Under the pieces are notes generated by a model. It was not told the DNA's origin and did no database searches. It saw only the letters and a list, made by a program, of their open reading frames with translations. Shown here piece by piece: positions 21,852 to 35,000 of a stretch of DNA of 64,000 bases. A program made the translations under genes and the position numbers. The first letter of the stretch is position 1, and every line of letters starts with the position of its first letter. Where the stretch lies: positions 50,010,843-50,074,842 of the forward strand of contig OZ038384.1 of assembly GCA_964036045.1 (NCBI GenBank), given 5' to 3'. This DNA comes from Eutreptiella sp. 'Long Island Sound 2002' (Eukaryota > Euglenozoa > Euglenophyceae > Eutreptiales > Eutreptiaceae).

Positions 21852-22222
21852 ACACAGCTTCCCCTAGCTTCCCTGTTTGCTGCGTGTCAGCTGCACTTCA
21901 CTGATTCCCTTTCCAATTGCCTCGTTCCATTGTGCCATGTGCCAGGGACCAGCTGGACTTTTGAAAATTTTTCGGCTCTCATAATTTCAGTTACTTTATC
22001 CCAGACCCAGGGGAAACAGAATCCCCACAAGTGCCCGGCCCCCTTGTCTTCTACTCAGACATACTGAAATCGTGAGAGGAAGCGGGAAAGGCGCTGAAGT
22101 TGGTGGAGCAGGTTCCCTGACTCCGGGAATAAGGATGGCGGCAGCAGGATATCAAGATTTGGAACAGGGACAGACAAATGGGTGCAGAATTCCGTGATCC
22201 CACTAATTGCCCTCTCCCTCGC

Positions 22223-22226
<4 letters not shown>

Positions 22227-22274
<48 letters not shown>

Positions 22275-22284
22275 ACAAACGCAA
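22227..22284. repeat. (CA)n microsatellite
   Basis: About 58 bp of ACACAC with two CAAACACACAAAC interruptions at its right end. Confidence 0.95.
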
Positions 22285-22639
22285 TGTGGAATGAGACATG
22301 AGTTTTCATGACAAGACAATAACAAACATGCATGAACATGATACTTTGTGGGAAAATATGTTGACAAGCCATAGTGGAGCACATGTGCACCGCAATGTGT
22401 AGGCAAGCAATGCCAAGCATTGATGGGCAATTCCTACCCAAGTCAACCGCTATGACAAATTCATGAAATTGTGTAGCACAATGTTTGATTTTGATTTGAA
22501 TGTTGTTATCTCAACTTTACCATATTGGATTTACTATTGGATTTACTTGGACGTATTTGATTTGCGAGATCGTGATTGTTTTGGCCTTCTTTATCGCCGT
22601 TGCCGCGCACGGTCATTTCCTTGATGAAGTTTGGCATTG

Positions 22640-22885
22640 TTACACATTGCCATTTGAATTGCGGTTCCACACCCATGGCATTGCCATGCGAATTGCAGTG
22701 CCACACCCATGGCATTGCCAGACCCGTTGCATTGCTACCACCATTGCATCACCACACCCAATGAATTGCACCACCTGTTGCACTGTCACCCTGTGTGATT
22801 GCCACACCAATCACATTGCCACACCCGTTGCATTGCCACACCCATTGCATTTCCGAATCCATTGCATTACCACATCCTTTTCGCT
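22640..22885. repeat. CATTGCCACACC minisatellite
   Basis: Repeated words ATTGC-CACACCCATGGC, CATTGCCACACCCGTTG and CATTACCACA at a step of about 16-18 bp. It lies directly downstream of exon 5 of the J-protein gene, inside its presumed fifth intron. Confidence 0.8.
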
Positions 22886-22938
22886 GCAACCATTGCACAT
22901 AAGACGGCAAAAACACGCATGAAAGCTTCTGACAGGAC

Positions 22939-23016
22939 CTGACAAGGGCATTGTACTCACGTCGTGCCTTGTCACGCTCCTTCTTGTTCTCGGCATCAAT
23001 GGCACGCTTTTCCCAC
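22939..23016 (-). CDS. DNAJC21: DNAJC21 exon 5: WEKR...ENKK segment
   Basis: The acceptor is CCTTTTCATCAG. Its first base completes the Arg codon of exon 4, then [20 protein letters not shown] and YNALVR follow. This is the charged segment that directly follows the exon 4 motif in DNAJC21 proteins. The donor AG|GTCCTG is less certain. 78 nt, phase 2. Confidence 0.9.
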
Positions 23017-26000
23017 CTGATGAAAAGGGTGTTTGGTACTCACAGTGAGGCCAATTCATACACTGTTCACTGTTGACTCCTGTGTTGGCAGCAGCCAAGC
23101 GGTGGCAAATGTCTCTTGGACTCGCCTCTGATCTCTGTTTGTCTGGGATGTCAAGGATCATGGAGGCACAGCACGGCATCCAGGTGCCTGTTGAGCACCA
23201 ACAATCCACCCCCCACCCCCCATCCCCCATCCCCCTGGCCCACTACTCCACGGTGGGCTCAGCATCAGGCTCCCAAGCCTCCCCACCAGGCCCGAAGCAC
23301 TGGGCACACACAACCCCAACAACAGCCAAATGTGGAGCGAGCAGGTGTGCCACCATGTCCCGTCGCCCCTGACCCAACCACCTTGCCACTGCCCTCTTGC
23401 ACAGGCGTCTTCCTTCCCAGGACACACACAGGCACGGCAGTGTCTCCTTTCCGCAAGCACCACTGCAGGGTCTGGGGGCTGTCAGCAGTCCGGCAGGCCT
23501 TGCGACCGGGAGGCCCGGGTAAGCCGCGCCCAGTCAATTCCTGCAGGGAAGGCAGCATGGACCGTGGGACGACGGTGACCAGGAGAGGCCTTCCGTGTGC
23601 AGGGGGGGGAAAAAGGTGCAAATGAACTATCCAAAAAATGCAGTGCAAAAAAATGCAAAAAAGTGCAAATATGTGCAAAAAAGTGCAAAAAAATGCAAAA
23701 AAAAAAAGTGCAAAAAAAATGCAACCATAAAAATGCAATGACAAGGCAACACAATACGCTTGTCCAACAATTCAAAAACGCAAAAAATCAGTGGAGGGGT
23801 GTCCCCAGGATGTTTGGACTGCCATGGATTGCGTTGGGCCTTGCGTCGTGCCTTGGGCTCATCATCATCACTGTCATTCTCCAGCAAATCAGGTTCATTT
23901 TCCTCTTCATCATCATTTGTATGTACCTGCGCACCAGCTTCTGGCTGCGTCACAGACATCAAAAGAGCGAAAACACGAAAACAACTCTGACAGGGCAGTG
24001 GAAACAAGTGCAAAAAAATGCAAAAAAGTGCAAAAAGTGGGAAAATTGCTCAAAGTGAAAAGTGCAAAAAAAAATGCACTTTCCCCCCCCCCCCTGCCGT
24101 GTGCATCCCGCAGGGTCACTCTATGATAAAAAAATGACCTTGGCGATCAAATAAATCAGGTGTGGAGCCACCGGACCACAGCCAGTCTTGGGAGTCCCCA
24201 AGGGGAAAGGGGAAGGCCTTCCTCTTTGGTGCAGCCACAAACCATCGTCAGCAGGTGTACAAGCGTCAGCCTTTGGATCAGGCAAGGATCTTGAAAAACG
24301 CAGCCACTCCCTTGCAAGGGATTTTAAACGGCCACTAGAGCGCACATAAGACGGGCAAGACAAAGCAGAACTCCCGCACCATGGAAGACTACAACCACCT
24401 TTTTTGACCCAGGAACCAGTCTTATGCTGAAAACTTCATTGCCAAAACAACTGAAGCTGGCCCATGAGGAAGGGGCATGAGCTACCTCCCCAGATACCAC
24501 AAACACCTCCACACCAAACAACCTACAGAAAGAAGGGTGCCACATGCCCCTGTGGCACCCTGAACAGTGCGTACTTGCCTGTGCTTTGCTCTGCCAGTGA
24601 TCGCCCATATCGAGCTTCACTAGTAGCATGCAATGCCTTTCCCTTGCCCCTGCAAATCCCATGCTCATTATCCTTGTGTTCAGCCTGCCTTGTGCATCTT
24701 GGCTGGCCTCGCCAACCCTAGGCCATGCCTTACTTTTGCCTTTTGTTTCCTATGTTTGCTTTTCTCATGCCATGCCTTCCCTGTCCTAAGCCTTCCCTAC
24801 CTGCATGTCGCCAAAAAATTAGGTTTTGGCCTTACTGGGGCTGTCAGTGATTAGGTTGGATGTTTCTTTGCTGATATTTCTACCTGCTTACACTCTACGG
24901 ACTTCTTGGACCATCTAATGGCTGACCTATCGGCACGAGGAAAGCATAGGTTGATTGCGGAAATAAGCGCAATTCGCTTTTTTTTTTGGCGAAAATCGCG
25001 TACCTTTTTTTTTGGCGTAAGTCGTGGTTTTTTTCGACAGACATTTTTTTATTGTAAGTCGCGTAAACTTTTTTTTTTGGCGTAAGTCGCTTATGGAAAA
25101 AAAACCTTTTTTTTTCCATAAAAAGGGGGGTAAAAACATACAAACCAACCAACAACTGCCATTGCTACCAGAGGAGGTGAAGCGTGTAGCCCCCACGGAC
25201 ATTTTGGGTACCTCCGGAACGGGTAAAGCAATAGAGCCGTGGCGTGAAGGGTGGTTTTTACACCCATCGCCGGCAGATGGCGGAAATAACGTGGAGCAAA
25301 CCCATATGAGGTGCTAATTACGATCGCAAACAAAAAATGCAATTTGCCCTCCGGCCTTTGGCAAGCGGTATCAAAATGACCATAGTGCTGCTGGCGTCAC
25401 TGGCTACAAAACTCAAGCTAGCGATACTACCTGAGTCCGGTCACCTCGGGCCAGCTACATTCTTCGCAGGCGACCATAATGGCGTGGAGCCCACTACAAG
25501 AAGCCGGCGAACACACGCTTGTAAATCAAAGCAGTCTTTGTGTCTGCTAGCCTCGGCTTTGCACGCAGATTCCTATTCACGGAGATCCTTGGCAAGGAAC
25601 GGTTCCAGCTCCTGAATAAACTGACCCTTTGCGCCCTTTGAGTACGCCTCGGGTACCTTGACATGCTTCCCACGGATGAGCACGCATGACCACGTCAACC
25701 TCCGTTTTCCACTTGTGGTACAACCACGCATCCTCAGCAGCAGGGTATGCGGCCTCGCATAGGGCACTCAATTGTGGTCAAGCAAAAATCACAGTCTTCG
25801 CAACGCATGCACCACAAGTGCACCTTCCGGTTGCGCTGCCCACAGGTCCAAGGGGGACCGGAAAAGGCCCAACATTTGCGGAGGTTGGGAATCCCATCGA
25901 CAAGGAATTCTGCCAAAGTGGACATGCAATGCTAAGTCTAAAACTTGAGCATATTGGCATGTGGCTTAGAGGGCGTGGCAGCTTGGATGCCCGGGGATGA

Positions 26001-29000
26001 GACACCACTGAACCAATATGTGCGTTTGTCAATGCACACTTTCTGCACATAATCAATGAATGCACGGAAGGCACAATATCGTGCACCACGCGCGGCCCAT
26101 GCCGCCACAAACACCATCAAAGACCACGCAAAGGATAGTGTTTGGAGGCACTTGCCGGGTTCGGCCCGAATGGTTTTATCCAACAAAATCAGTAGTGGCC
26201 CGCAAGTAGGCAAATTGGCGACATCAGCCTTTCCGTCTAGGGGTCCCCAATGCTTCAAAGCGGGGGACAAAATCAGAAGTGCCCCACAAGTGGCCAGATT
26301 GGCTACACCATCGCCCACATTCAGGTCACTCAAAACCGAATCATGAACAAATTCACGCGCTGCATTGCCTTAAGTTGGTCAAAATGGGTGCACAACAAGG
26401 TTATCATAGCCATGTTGCTCCGAAAAAAAGAAGCCGGGTGACCATACCCCGGGATATGGCTGTTTTTGGTCTAAAACCCGTGTTCTAATGTCTAATTAGA
26501 AGAGATAGAACACCAACTTGGGATGGCACCGGTGCCGAGGGATCATGTTTGGGGGGCGGGGTCACGAGGGGGGGGTGGAATTTTGACCTCCAAGGGGTGT
26601 CCACCCCTTCAGGGCTTGTTTGAAGGCCTGCAAAGCTGCAAGAGCTTGGGCCTTACCAGGGGTACCAGAGGGGAGGCCCTGAAGGGTGGTCTCAGTGCGC
26701 TTTGCAATGCCATTTAGAATGCGGCATGCTGCATGTTGGTAGTCCCCCGGCCGTCTATCAGGGGTCACACATCTCCAAAATGCCCCCCATCTTGAGGTGG
26801 ACTCCACCCCCATTTGCTCAACAATACCATTGGGGTCTTTGCACAACCAACACTTAGACCCAGCCCCCCCCCCCCCCCCCCCATTGGTTGCATCCCCTTC
26901 CCATCCCCCGTCAAAATAACAATGCAAGCCAAAAATTGGTTTTGAAAGAGGACAACATCCTCCTCCACATCCCTCACCTCTTGGTTGAGGTTGGCGGAGA
27001 TGTCCACGCTTCTCAGAAAAGCCTGTTCATCCCCGCCATCCATGCAAAACCATGAGGCGCGTAGCTTCACCTTCGAAGCATACTTTGCCCCCCCCCCCCC
27101 CCCCCCATATATATTGACCCATACATCCGCACGGGTAGAGGATGCCTTCCACAAGGAAGTCGCATCAACTCAAATGACAACAATGGCAACGCCACTAGGC
27201 TAGGGGGGGTTTCCCAATAACTTGGGCCATAGATATCGCATTATGTACAATTGACTGCAAAGGCACATGGGCAGCTGCCCTATTGCGGCCTGTGGTAGAC
27301 TTTACAATGGTGGCTTGGGGAAACTAGGGCATGACCCCTTGCCGAACGGGCCTTAGGTCCCGTGGGGTACAACGGCGTGGCATTCGCAAAAGGGCCCGCT
27401 GGGAAAGATGCATGCTGCATGCCATGCGTAGCATGCTCTGGGCCTCATGTTCTTGAGCCGCGAATGCAAGATGGCCACCAAGTGGGCCAGAGAGGGCTGT
27501 GCACGCCGCACCACTTAAACAAACTTCTACTTTGGTGTTGGTGCCACACATAATGTTGGGATCCCCCAATAGAACTCGAACCAGCCTCTGAACAGCCTTC
27601 AACCGCTGCCGCAGGGCCTTGGGACATTGCAAATCGGTGTACCGCCGCAGGTTAGCTGAATTCAGAGCCCTCGGGGCCTCATTAACAACAGTATCCATGA
27701 AGAATAAGAGGTCCTGGGTGAGAAATGAGGGAGGGTGTTGAAGCAAGGGCCCAAAAAACACACGCGATAACCCACGCGATAACCCCGCGAAAACTAGGTT
27801 AGTGTGCGATAACCCCCGCGATAACCCACGCGATAACCCAGTTAGAGCGCGATAACGCAACGCGATAACTAGTTAGAGCACCCAGTTAGAGCGCGATAAC
27901 TACCGCGACAACTAGTTAGAGCTGAGGTTAGTGCGCACTAAGTGGAGGGGTTGGAGCGCATTGGGCACCCTAAAACCCAGGTGCACAAGCTGTTGCTGCC
28001 ACGTAGGTGTGCAGTGCAGCAACCCCCCTGCACTGTAAAAAATCACGCTCCATCGCTCGCCCTCCCATGCCAATGGAGCGTGTAGTGCCCGGGTGTTGAA
28101 CAACACCGGGGCTTGGGGCGTGGCCTTGCATGCCCAACCCCCAACGCCCTACCCTTGCTGCGGGGTGTGGTCATAGCTCGAAATTTAGGCCATGTCAAGA
28201 ATGGTGCAGCCCCACCCAACCCCCCCACCACACTCTTCTTCGCGGTCTCAAGCACACGATCCGGGACCCTTTTGAGGACCGGCAGATCGTGGAGCTTGTG
28301 GCGGTTGTGCTTGTGGTGGTTGCGGCCCCCATAGTTGCCATACGCAGTGCGGCGGGTCCCTGAATCTTGGGGCCTGCCCACAATGGGGGGGTTCTCATTG
28401 AAAATGGCTGCCTTCTCTCAGAGAGGCACCCTATCAAGATCATCCAAAATACTATCGAGTTGCACATTATTCAAAAAATTGTGCTCGAGCAAGTGGTTCA
28501 CCACCAACCTGTCCCCGGTGGTGACCACAAGATCATTTGGATCCCTATTAAAGGCACCCATGGGCTCAGCCGCAACCACTTCCTCGGCCTCCCCAAGAAG
28601 GGGGGCTGTTGCCCCAAAAGTAAAAAGAATCATCCCCTGCCCCGAAACAATGTTGGGATTGGTGACCCCATACCACTCACGCTACCACTCCCTTGTGGGG
28701 CAAAGGGAGTGCATGGGGAGCTTGGTTTCGGCGTCGTCAGTGCAGACCCGGCGGATGTTGTGGGTGAGGGGTTGGGGGAACCAACCATCCAACTTCCCCT
28801 TCCCCTTACCACGTCGGATCCTTACCTTCTGAACACTAATCATGAGGGGTTGGTGGGGCTTGTCCTTCCCCCTCCCAACCCCCATCTCCTCCACCTCCTC
28901 CACTTCCTCCTCCACTTCCTCGTCTTCCTCGTGACCCACAAAGAGGGTCGTCTTCGTCCCGGCACCCTTCTCCGCATGGGCGGTGACGGACTCCACCACG

Positions 29001-32000
29001 GCGTCGACAGCGTCCGGATGAAGCTGGATCAAAAATCCAACAACCCGTGGATTTACCTCTAGCAACCCAAAGATGTAGTTGCTGAGAACCAGGGGGTCCT
29101 TCGCGTCGGCCGTGAAGGGGGACTTATGGACGATGAGTCCAAAGTCCACACCCTTCTCAAAACGACTCGCCACAGGGCGCCTCACAGTGGTGTCACCCAT
29201 CGTAAACCCCTCGGGTCCGCCAAGGCGACGGACCCCGAGGAGCTTTTGATGATGCTCGCACCAAGGGTGGGCAGCAGCAAGGGCCATTGTAGATTACTTG
29301 AGAGCTAGAGCGAAGAGGGGAACCATACAACAAGAGAAAATGAAGCGCGATAACCTACACGGTAACTCGCGCGACAACTAGTTATCGCGCGATAACTAGC
29401 GCGATAACTAGGTTATCGCGCGATAACCCACGTGATAACTAGTGCTCTAACCCCGTTCTAACTAGTTAGAACACAAAAAGACAAAATCACAAAAAGTTCA
29501 AAACGGGCAACATCGAGCAAACGAGACATGCAAAGCACATTGTTGCATCATAGTGCACCCATGTAACATGTGAAAGTCCGGGTTCCAACCATATTAACAA
29601 CCACTAAAAATGGGGGGGTTCCGCACGACGCCCTAGAACAGCGCATCCCGTGCTCCAATCGCAGGGCCTTCTTTCCCACCTTCTCTTGCTCACAATCGGC
29701 TGCCGTGGCCGTACGGATCTCAACCCTGATGTCATCCCAACACCACTGCACCCAAACCCATGCCCTCCCCTTCGTCCACCTTTGGTGATGCATCAAGGCC
29801 TTAACGAACCCTCTGCCCGCACAATCTACCAAACGGTGCACCCCATGTCCAAAGTCGTGTGGTCTTTGGAAAGGAAGGACTGCTGGCAATGTCACCCCCC
29901 CCCCCCATTGCCAAACCTTGAGCAAAATTGAGATTCCTTGCCCAAACACAACCAAACAATGAAGACGGTTCCCCCCGGAAAGCCAACACACACGTGCCAA
30001 AGGGTCATTACACTTGAAATTGCGACACCCTGAGAGGGCAACTTGCGCCTTGGTGTTAGCTATGATCACGGAACCCAACGGGAGTTGCAAACCCTCATTC
30101 ATTCAAAACTTGCATCTCATTCACAGCCAACCCATAAAGGTTCAAATTCTCCTGGTAGGCCAAGTCGCGAAGAATTTGGGTGGTCTCCGAGCCCTGGAGT
30201 AGTACCCATGAACCAAAAGGTAAACGGCTCCCCAACTCCCCTACCGCAAAGTGCTCAAAGGAACGTTGCCAAAGTTTGGTGCCATCAATGGAAATCCCCA
30301 CCAAAACTTGGTTCCCTTGTGTTACCGGGGGGTTATGCGGCCACATACGCTGCAGCTTCTCCGTCAAATTCACCCTGGACCCTATCACATCACTACCGCC
30401 GGGAGGTTGCAACACGAAATCAATGGGGTGGGGGGCACCCAAGGTCTTTCGCACGGACACGATTTTCGCCCAAGGGCAATACCAAGTGGATGTGGACCGG
30501 CTGTACTGCAGCCGCCGCACACTTTGCCCCTCTTTCCTTGATTCCCACAACACTGCCATGGCATTCAACTCCAAATCGAGTTGATGATCCGTGGAGACAT
30601 CCGTTTACACGTCCGCCACATTCGTAACCCCAGTCCGCATTCTTACACGCCAATCCGCCCCCATAACATGATGCACCGCACGCTGCAAGTTGCTGATACG
30701 TTTACCACGGCCTTTGCGATTGCCCAGTGCCACGTGGTGCCCTTGGTACCTGTATGAAAAGTAGTATTGTTCATAATTAATATTTCATATATGAACGGTT
30801 TATATATGAACCATGAATTTTCAAAAGTTTGGGTGTGGGGCAGAAAATGCATTCTAAAAATTGCATTCCAAAAACTATCTAATTCTGAAAGCGAGCGGCG
30901 CTAACGGCAATTTTGGAATGGATTTAGAATTCATAATTAGAACGGTTTTGGAACGCGAACGCAGCACACTACACAGAACACGTTTGGTAGGGTTTTTTCC
31001 AGGCAAATAGGTTCAGGTCGTCACATGTGGCTCTGGGCTTTGAGGCCTTCGTGGGCTGGCGAAGGGGCTGGGGAAGGATGGGGTTGGGGTGGCCAGGAAC
31101 ACCAGGGGGTGTAGCCCCACTAACCCCTACCATGAACCCCTCCCTTTCCAACCCCGTCCACCCGTGTCCCATTCTCCACAACCCGGACCGCCTTCTTGCC
31201 CTCCCCCACCTTTGCAGTGCCTCCAGCACCTCCATGTCCTCTAACAGAGACACCCTCAACCGCGCGTGGGGCGTCGGTACGGACCAAGCAAGGATGTCGC
31301 CATCGGGCCTCCGGAACCGGACCCCCCCCCCCCCTAGATCCTGAGGGTTGGTCTCCACGTCCAACACCTGCGAAGTGGATGCATTTCTAAAAGCGTTCTA
31401 AAAGTGAATTCTAAAAGCATTCTAATTATAAAAACAGCAATCGGGCGGCGGTGGTCTTAGAACGGTTTCAAGAAGGATAATTGGAACGGGTGGAGAACGA
31501 ATGCACGATGCACGTAGCCATGGCCTTTGCTGGGTCGAACCCCGCAAGACGCATAATGGCATCCCAGTCGGGCTGCCATGCCCCCCCCCCCTTCCCCTTC
31601 CCGGTTTCCACTAGCTTCCCCAAGGCCGCCCGCCACACCCGGGAGCAAAAAAAAGAAAACTTGGCCGCATTGGCCAGCCCCGCAGAGCACGACAAATAAT
31701 TTAGCTTAGCCCCCTTGCTTGACAGGTAGGGGCCCGTGGGGAGGGCGGTGGGAACTTTCTCAAGGCCACTGACCCACTTCTAGGGCACGGTTTCTCCCTG
31801 CCGGACCTATGAACCGTGCTTCGTCCATCGGTCATGGAGCCCATGCAGTACATACCGCATGGTATGCACTGCACTCTTCGGATGCTACGGGAGAGGCAGG
31901 TCAAGGGCGGGGGCTGCTCCAAAGCACCGGCCGAAAAAGGAAAGTCCGTCGGGTTTTTGGCCTCTCTAGCCCCCATGAGGTTGGCGCAGGCGTTCGCTAC

Positions 32001-35000
32001 CTCTGCTGCAGCCTGTGCAAACAGCGGCAATTTGAGAAGTCTAGGACAGCTCTAAAAGCGGCTGCGGCATTTTAAGAACAAATCTATGACTTCTAGGTAG
32101 AGCAGCTTTAGGACAATAGAGCATTGCATACCTTGTTGATGAGCGACTGGATCGCGGGCGTCAAGGCGGGGGTCAACGACATGGCGTTGACTTAAAAGAG
32201 GTGGCGTCCGAACCGCGGCCGCAAGGATCGGGGCTAGTGGTGCGGCGCTCGGCATTGTGGTGCAAAACCATGCCCGGACAGGCCTGCTAACATCCGTGCG
32301 CGGAACCCTGTGGATGACAACCTGCACATGAAAGTACAAAAAAACCCATGATATGATGTGTCAAAACCTGTTCCTGACAACTCACAATTGCCTAGCATGA
32401 TGTTGTCCTCCTTCTTGCCCCCCCCCCGTTATGAGTCTTCATTGTAGGCAACTTTTTGAAAACCGTTCATCGCCTCTTGGATGTCGCCGCAAGACATTGC
32501 CAACCCAAAAGGGCGGATTGCGGCCACAACTAATGGACACTCCTTGTCCAAGAACCCCGGGTAATTGGACATCGACTTTGGTTTCACACAGTGCTTGCAA
32601 CTTTTTTCCGCAACCTTTGCACTGTGGGGACGCGGATCCTGCGGCTAGCAGCGGCAGTACACGGTTTGGACCAAAAGACCCATTTGTCCAGAATCCCGGC
32701 AATGCTAGGCGACATCGAAAAAAGGTTTTGTGTCTCCTTTCCATACGGTGCGTTGTTGTGCAGCACAGACCAGCCGCGGCGGTTGCCCACTACTAGCTTC
32801 TCCGTTCCCACCTTGTCCTGCTAGTGCGGGTGGTTTGCTAGGGGCCGTATAAAGGCATCCTAGAGCAGCCCCATTGCCATAACGCAATGAAGGATGCCCA
32901 AGACCACCCAATGTCTACAAGACGTAGCAGGGGCTTCGTGGTACAACCTGCTGCTTGTAGGGAGGATGTCCAGTCAAGTACTTGGCTAGGTGGGCGGCAT
33001 CACCCTCGTCGGTGCGCGGTGTGTCCAAATTGGGCCACTTTTTGCCCTTGATGCCCCGCACACCCTCGTTGAAGAGGGATGTGGCTCGGAGGACACAGAG
33101 ATGTCAAGCATGCGATAAAGGAAGGGGCTGTCAACACCCACTCTCAATGTGGCACGCTGGGGCCCCTCCGAGCCCTAGTCGCCCGACCCCCAGTCAACCA
33201 TGGTTTGCAGCTCCTGCAGGAAAAAAAAGTTGTGGGAAACTTCCAAAAGTTGTTGTAACGTGCTTCTAATTCCAAAAGCGAGCGGCGCCTGCGGCGGTTT
33301 TAGGACTGTTTAAGAATCCCATAATTACAGCAGTTTTGGAACATGCACCACGAACTTGGAGAATTTTCTTCTAGAGGGTGCCCACGGTCTTCATTTCCTT
33401 GTCGGTTCAATCACCCAAGGTATTGCCCATACCCCCCGGGGCGTGCGGGCTAGGTGGCGAAAGTTGGCCAGGGTGATGGGTATTTGTGTCCATACAGTGC
33501 GCGCAACCGGGCGGCCGTCACCACGTAGTATGAAGGTGAGCTCAGACCTGCGGTCAACACGGCACAACAGCGTGGGGAGGCTGTGCAAGTAAGGGATCCA
33601 TGACTTAAGCGACTAGCTCATGCCGGGAGCTCGGGCAAATGCGGAGGATACAAGGGGGACTACATCAAGCGGGGCGGCCTACTCCTTCCGGGAGGCGTCG
33701 TACTCGTCTTGCGTGGATAACGGCCGTGAGTACCACATACTCCGTTGCACCGCATTGCGGCATCCAAGGCCGTGCAAGGGGATTAGTTCCAACAACCTGC
33801 GAATCCCTTACGAGGTGCCCGCATATCCAACATGAGGCTGCCAACAGCCAAGGGGGTAAACAGGTGTTTGACTTAGTCGGTCACAACAGACTTGCAAGTG
33901 TCATGATGGATTCAGGGGCCAAACTCGGCGAGGACTAGCTTGAGTGGACATTGAGCCAAGGAGGAGGACCGGAACCATTGCACAAGCAAGTGGCCCACAC
34001 GGTCATCCCGCAAACTGGTGGCCCGGCTGAGGGCCACCAGTTGATTAGACACCTCACACATGTTAGACATAAACAAAAAAGTAGGTGTAAAAGCCCCCCC
34101 TGAACCTTGACCAAGTGAGTATCTTCTAAAAACATTAAAAACACATTGCTTAGCATGCAAAAAGCAGAACAAACAAGCACAAAGACATCACAATGCATAA
34201 CTGAGCCCCAAATGAGCCCCAACTTCACGTTTCCACTTAGCCACCAGTGGGCCGCAGGTACACAAGGGGGTTTTGAAAAACCAAGCTGGTCCCCCCAATT
34301 GAACCTCTCTTCCGGGGTGTAACCTGTAGAGGAACTCCGTTGGGAGTTCATGGTCAGTACTGCGGAGGATAACAGGCGCACCCAACCTTTGGTACTTTCC
34401 TGTTTTATCATTATGCTAAGAGTTCGTTGCGCCACACCGTTATGTCTCTGGCACAGGGGGTTGAAAGTGTGCGTAGAGGGTACACCTGTTGTTACCTGGA
34501 CGTTCAATGTGTCTAATACTCGCTTTCACCAACCGGAATTGCTCCGGGTGCATACGTCCTCATCAGAGTGCACCTCTTTACGTGTTCCATAGGGTTCGAC
34601 GCATGGTTCAACCAACATTCTTACGGTCTGTTCTGGTGTAATGTTTTTGTTGCAGCAAAATTCACGGGAGGTGACAACCAAACAACTGTGCTGGCCTCTA
34701 AACCTAGGAACACCGTGGATGTAATCCACGTAGACCAGAGAGGTAGCGCGGTAGGGGATTGGTAGACTACGGACAAGTTCTCGGTCTCTAGAGTCGCTCT
34801 GCTTGCTGGCGTGACAGCCACAAGACTCCACTTTGGAGTGCATACGCGACTTGAGTTCACAATGGGTTGCTCGGGAGTAGAGACACTCCCTGAAGATATC
34901 CACTGACCAGTTACAGCATGTGTGCCCTGAACTGAGATGGGTCCAACGTAGGAAGCCATCAAATCGTGCCTCAGGCACGACTATCTGGTCCTCAAAAGGG

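Larger units (their letters stand above)
23160..24640 (-). pseudogene. Coding-like segments inside intron 4
   Basis: Minus-strand pieces look like exons of an unknown gene. 24,600-24,370 encodes [20 protein letters not shown] (C-x2-C...H...C, zinc-binding look) and [14 protein letters not shown]. 24,363-24,121 encodes [18 protein letters not shown] and [15 protein letters not shown]. 23,960-23,800 encodes the acidic [20 protein letters not shown], then [18 protein letters not shown]. 23,580-23,250 is Gly/Pro-rich. The acidic piece follows an acceptor-like TGTGACGCAG and is bordered on both sides by GCAAAAAA arrays. It is out of phase with the J-protein exons, so it is probably a nested transposon gene or relic. 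Confidence 0.45.

Noticed and set aside
22055-22441. Cys/Val-rich membrane-like frame
   Set aside because: Translation of the (CA)n microsatellite.
23800-23960. Acidic segment [16 protein letters not shown] as a J-protein exon
   Set aside because: Acidic stretches do occur in DNAJC21, but after the WEKR segment. This one lies before exon 5 and is out of phase with exons 4 and 5.
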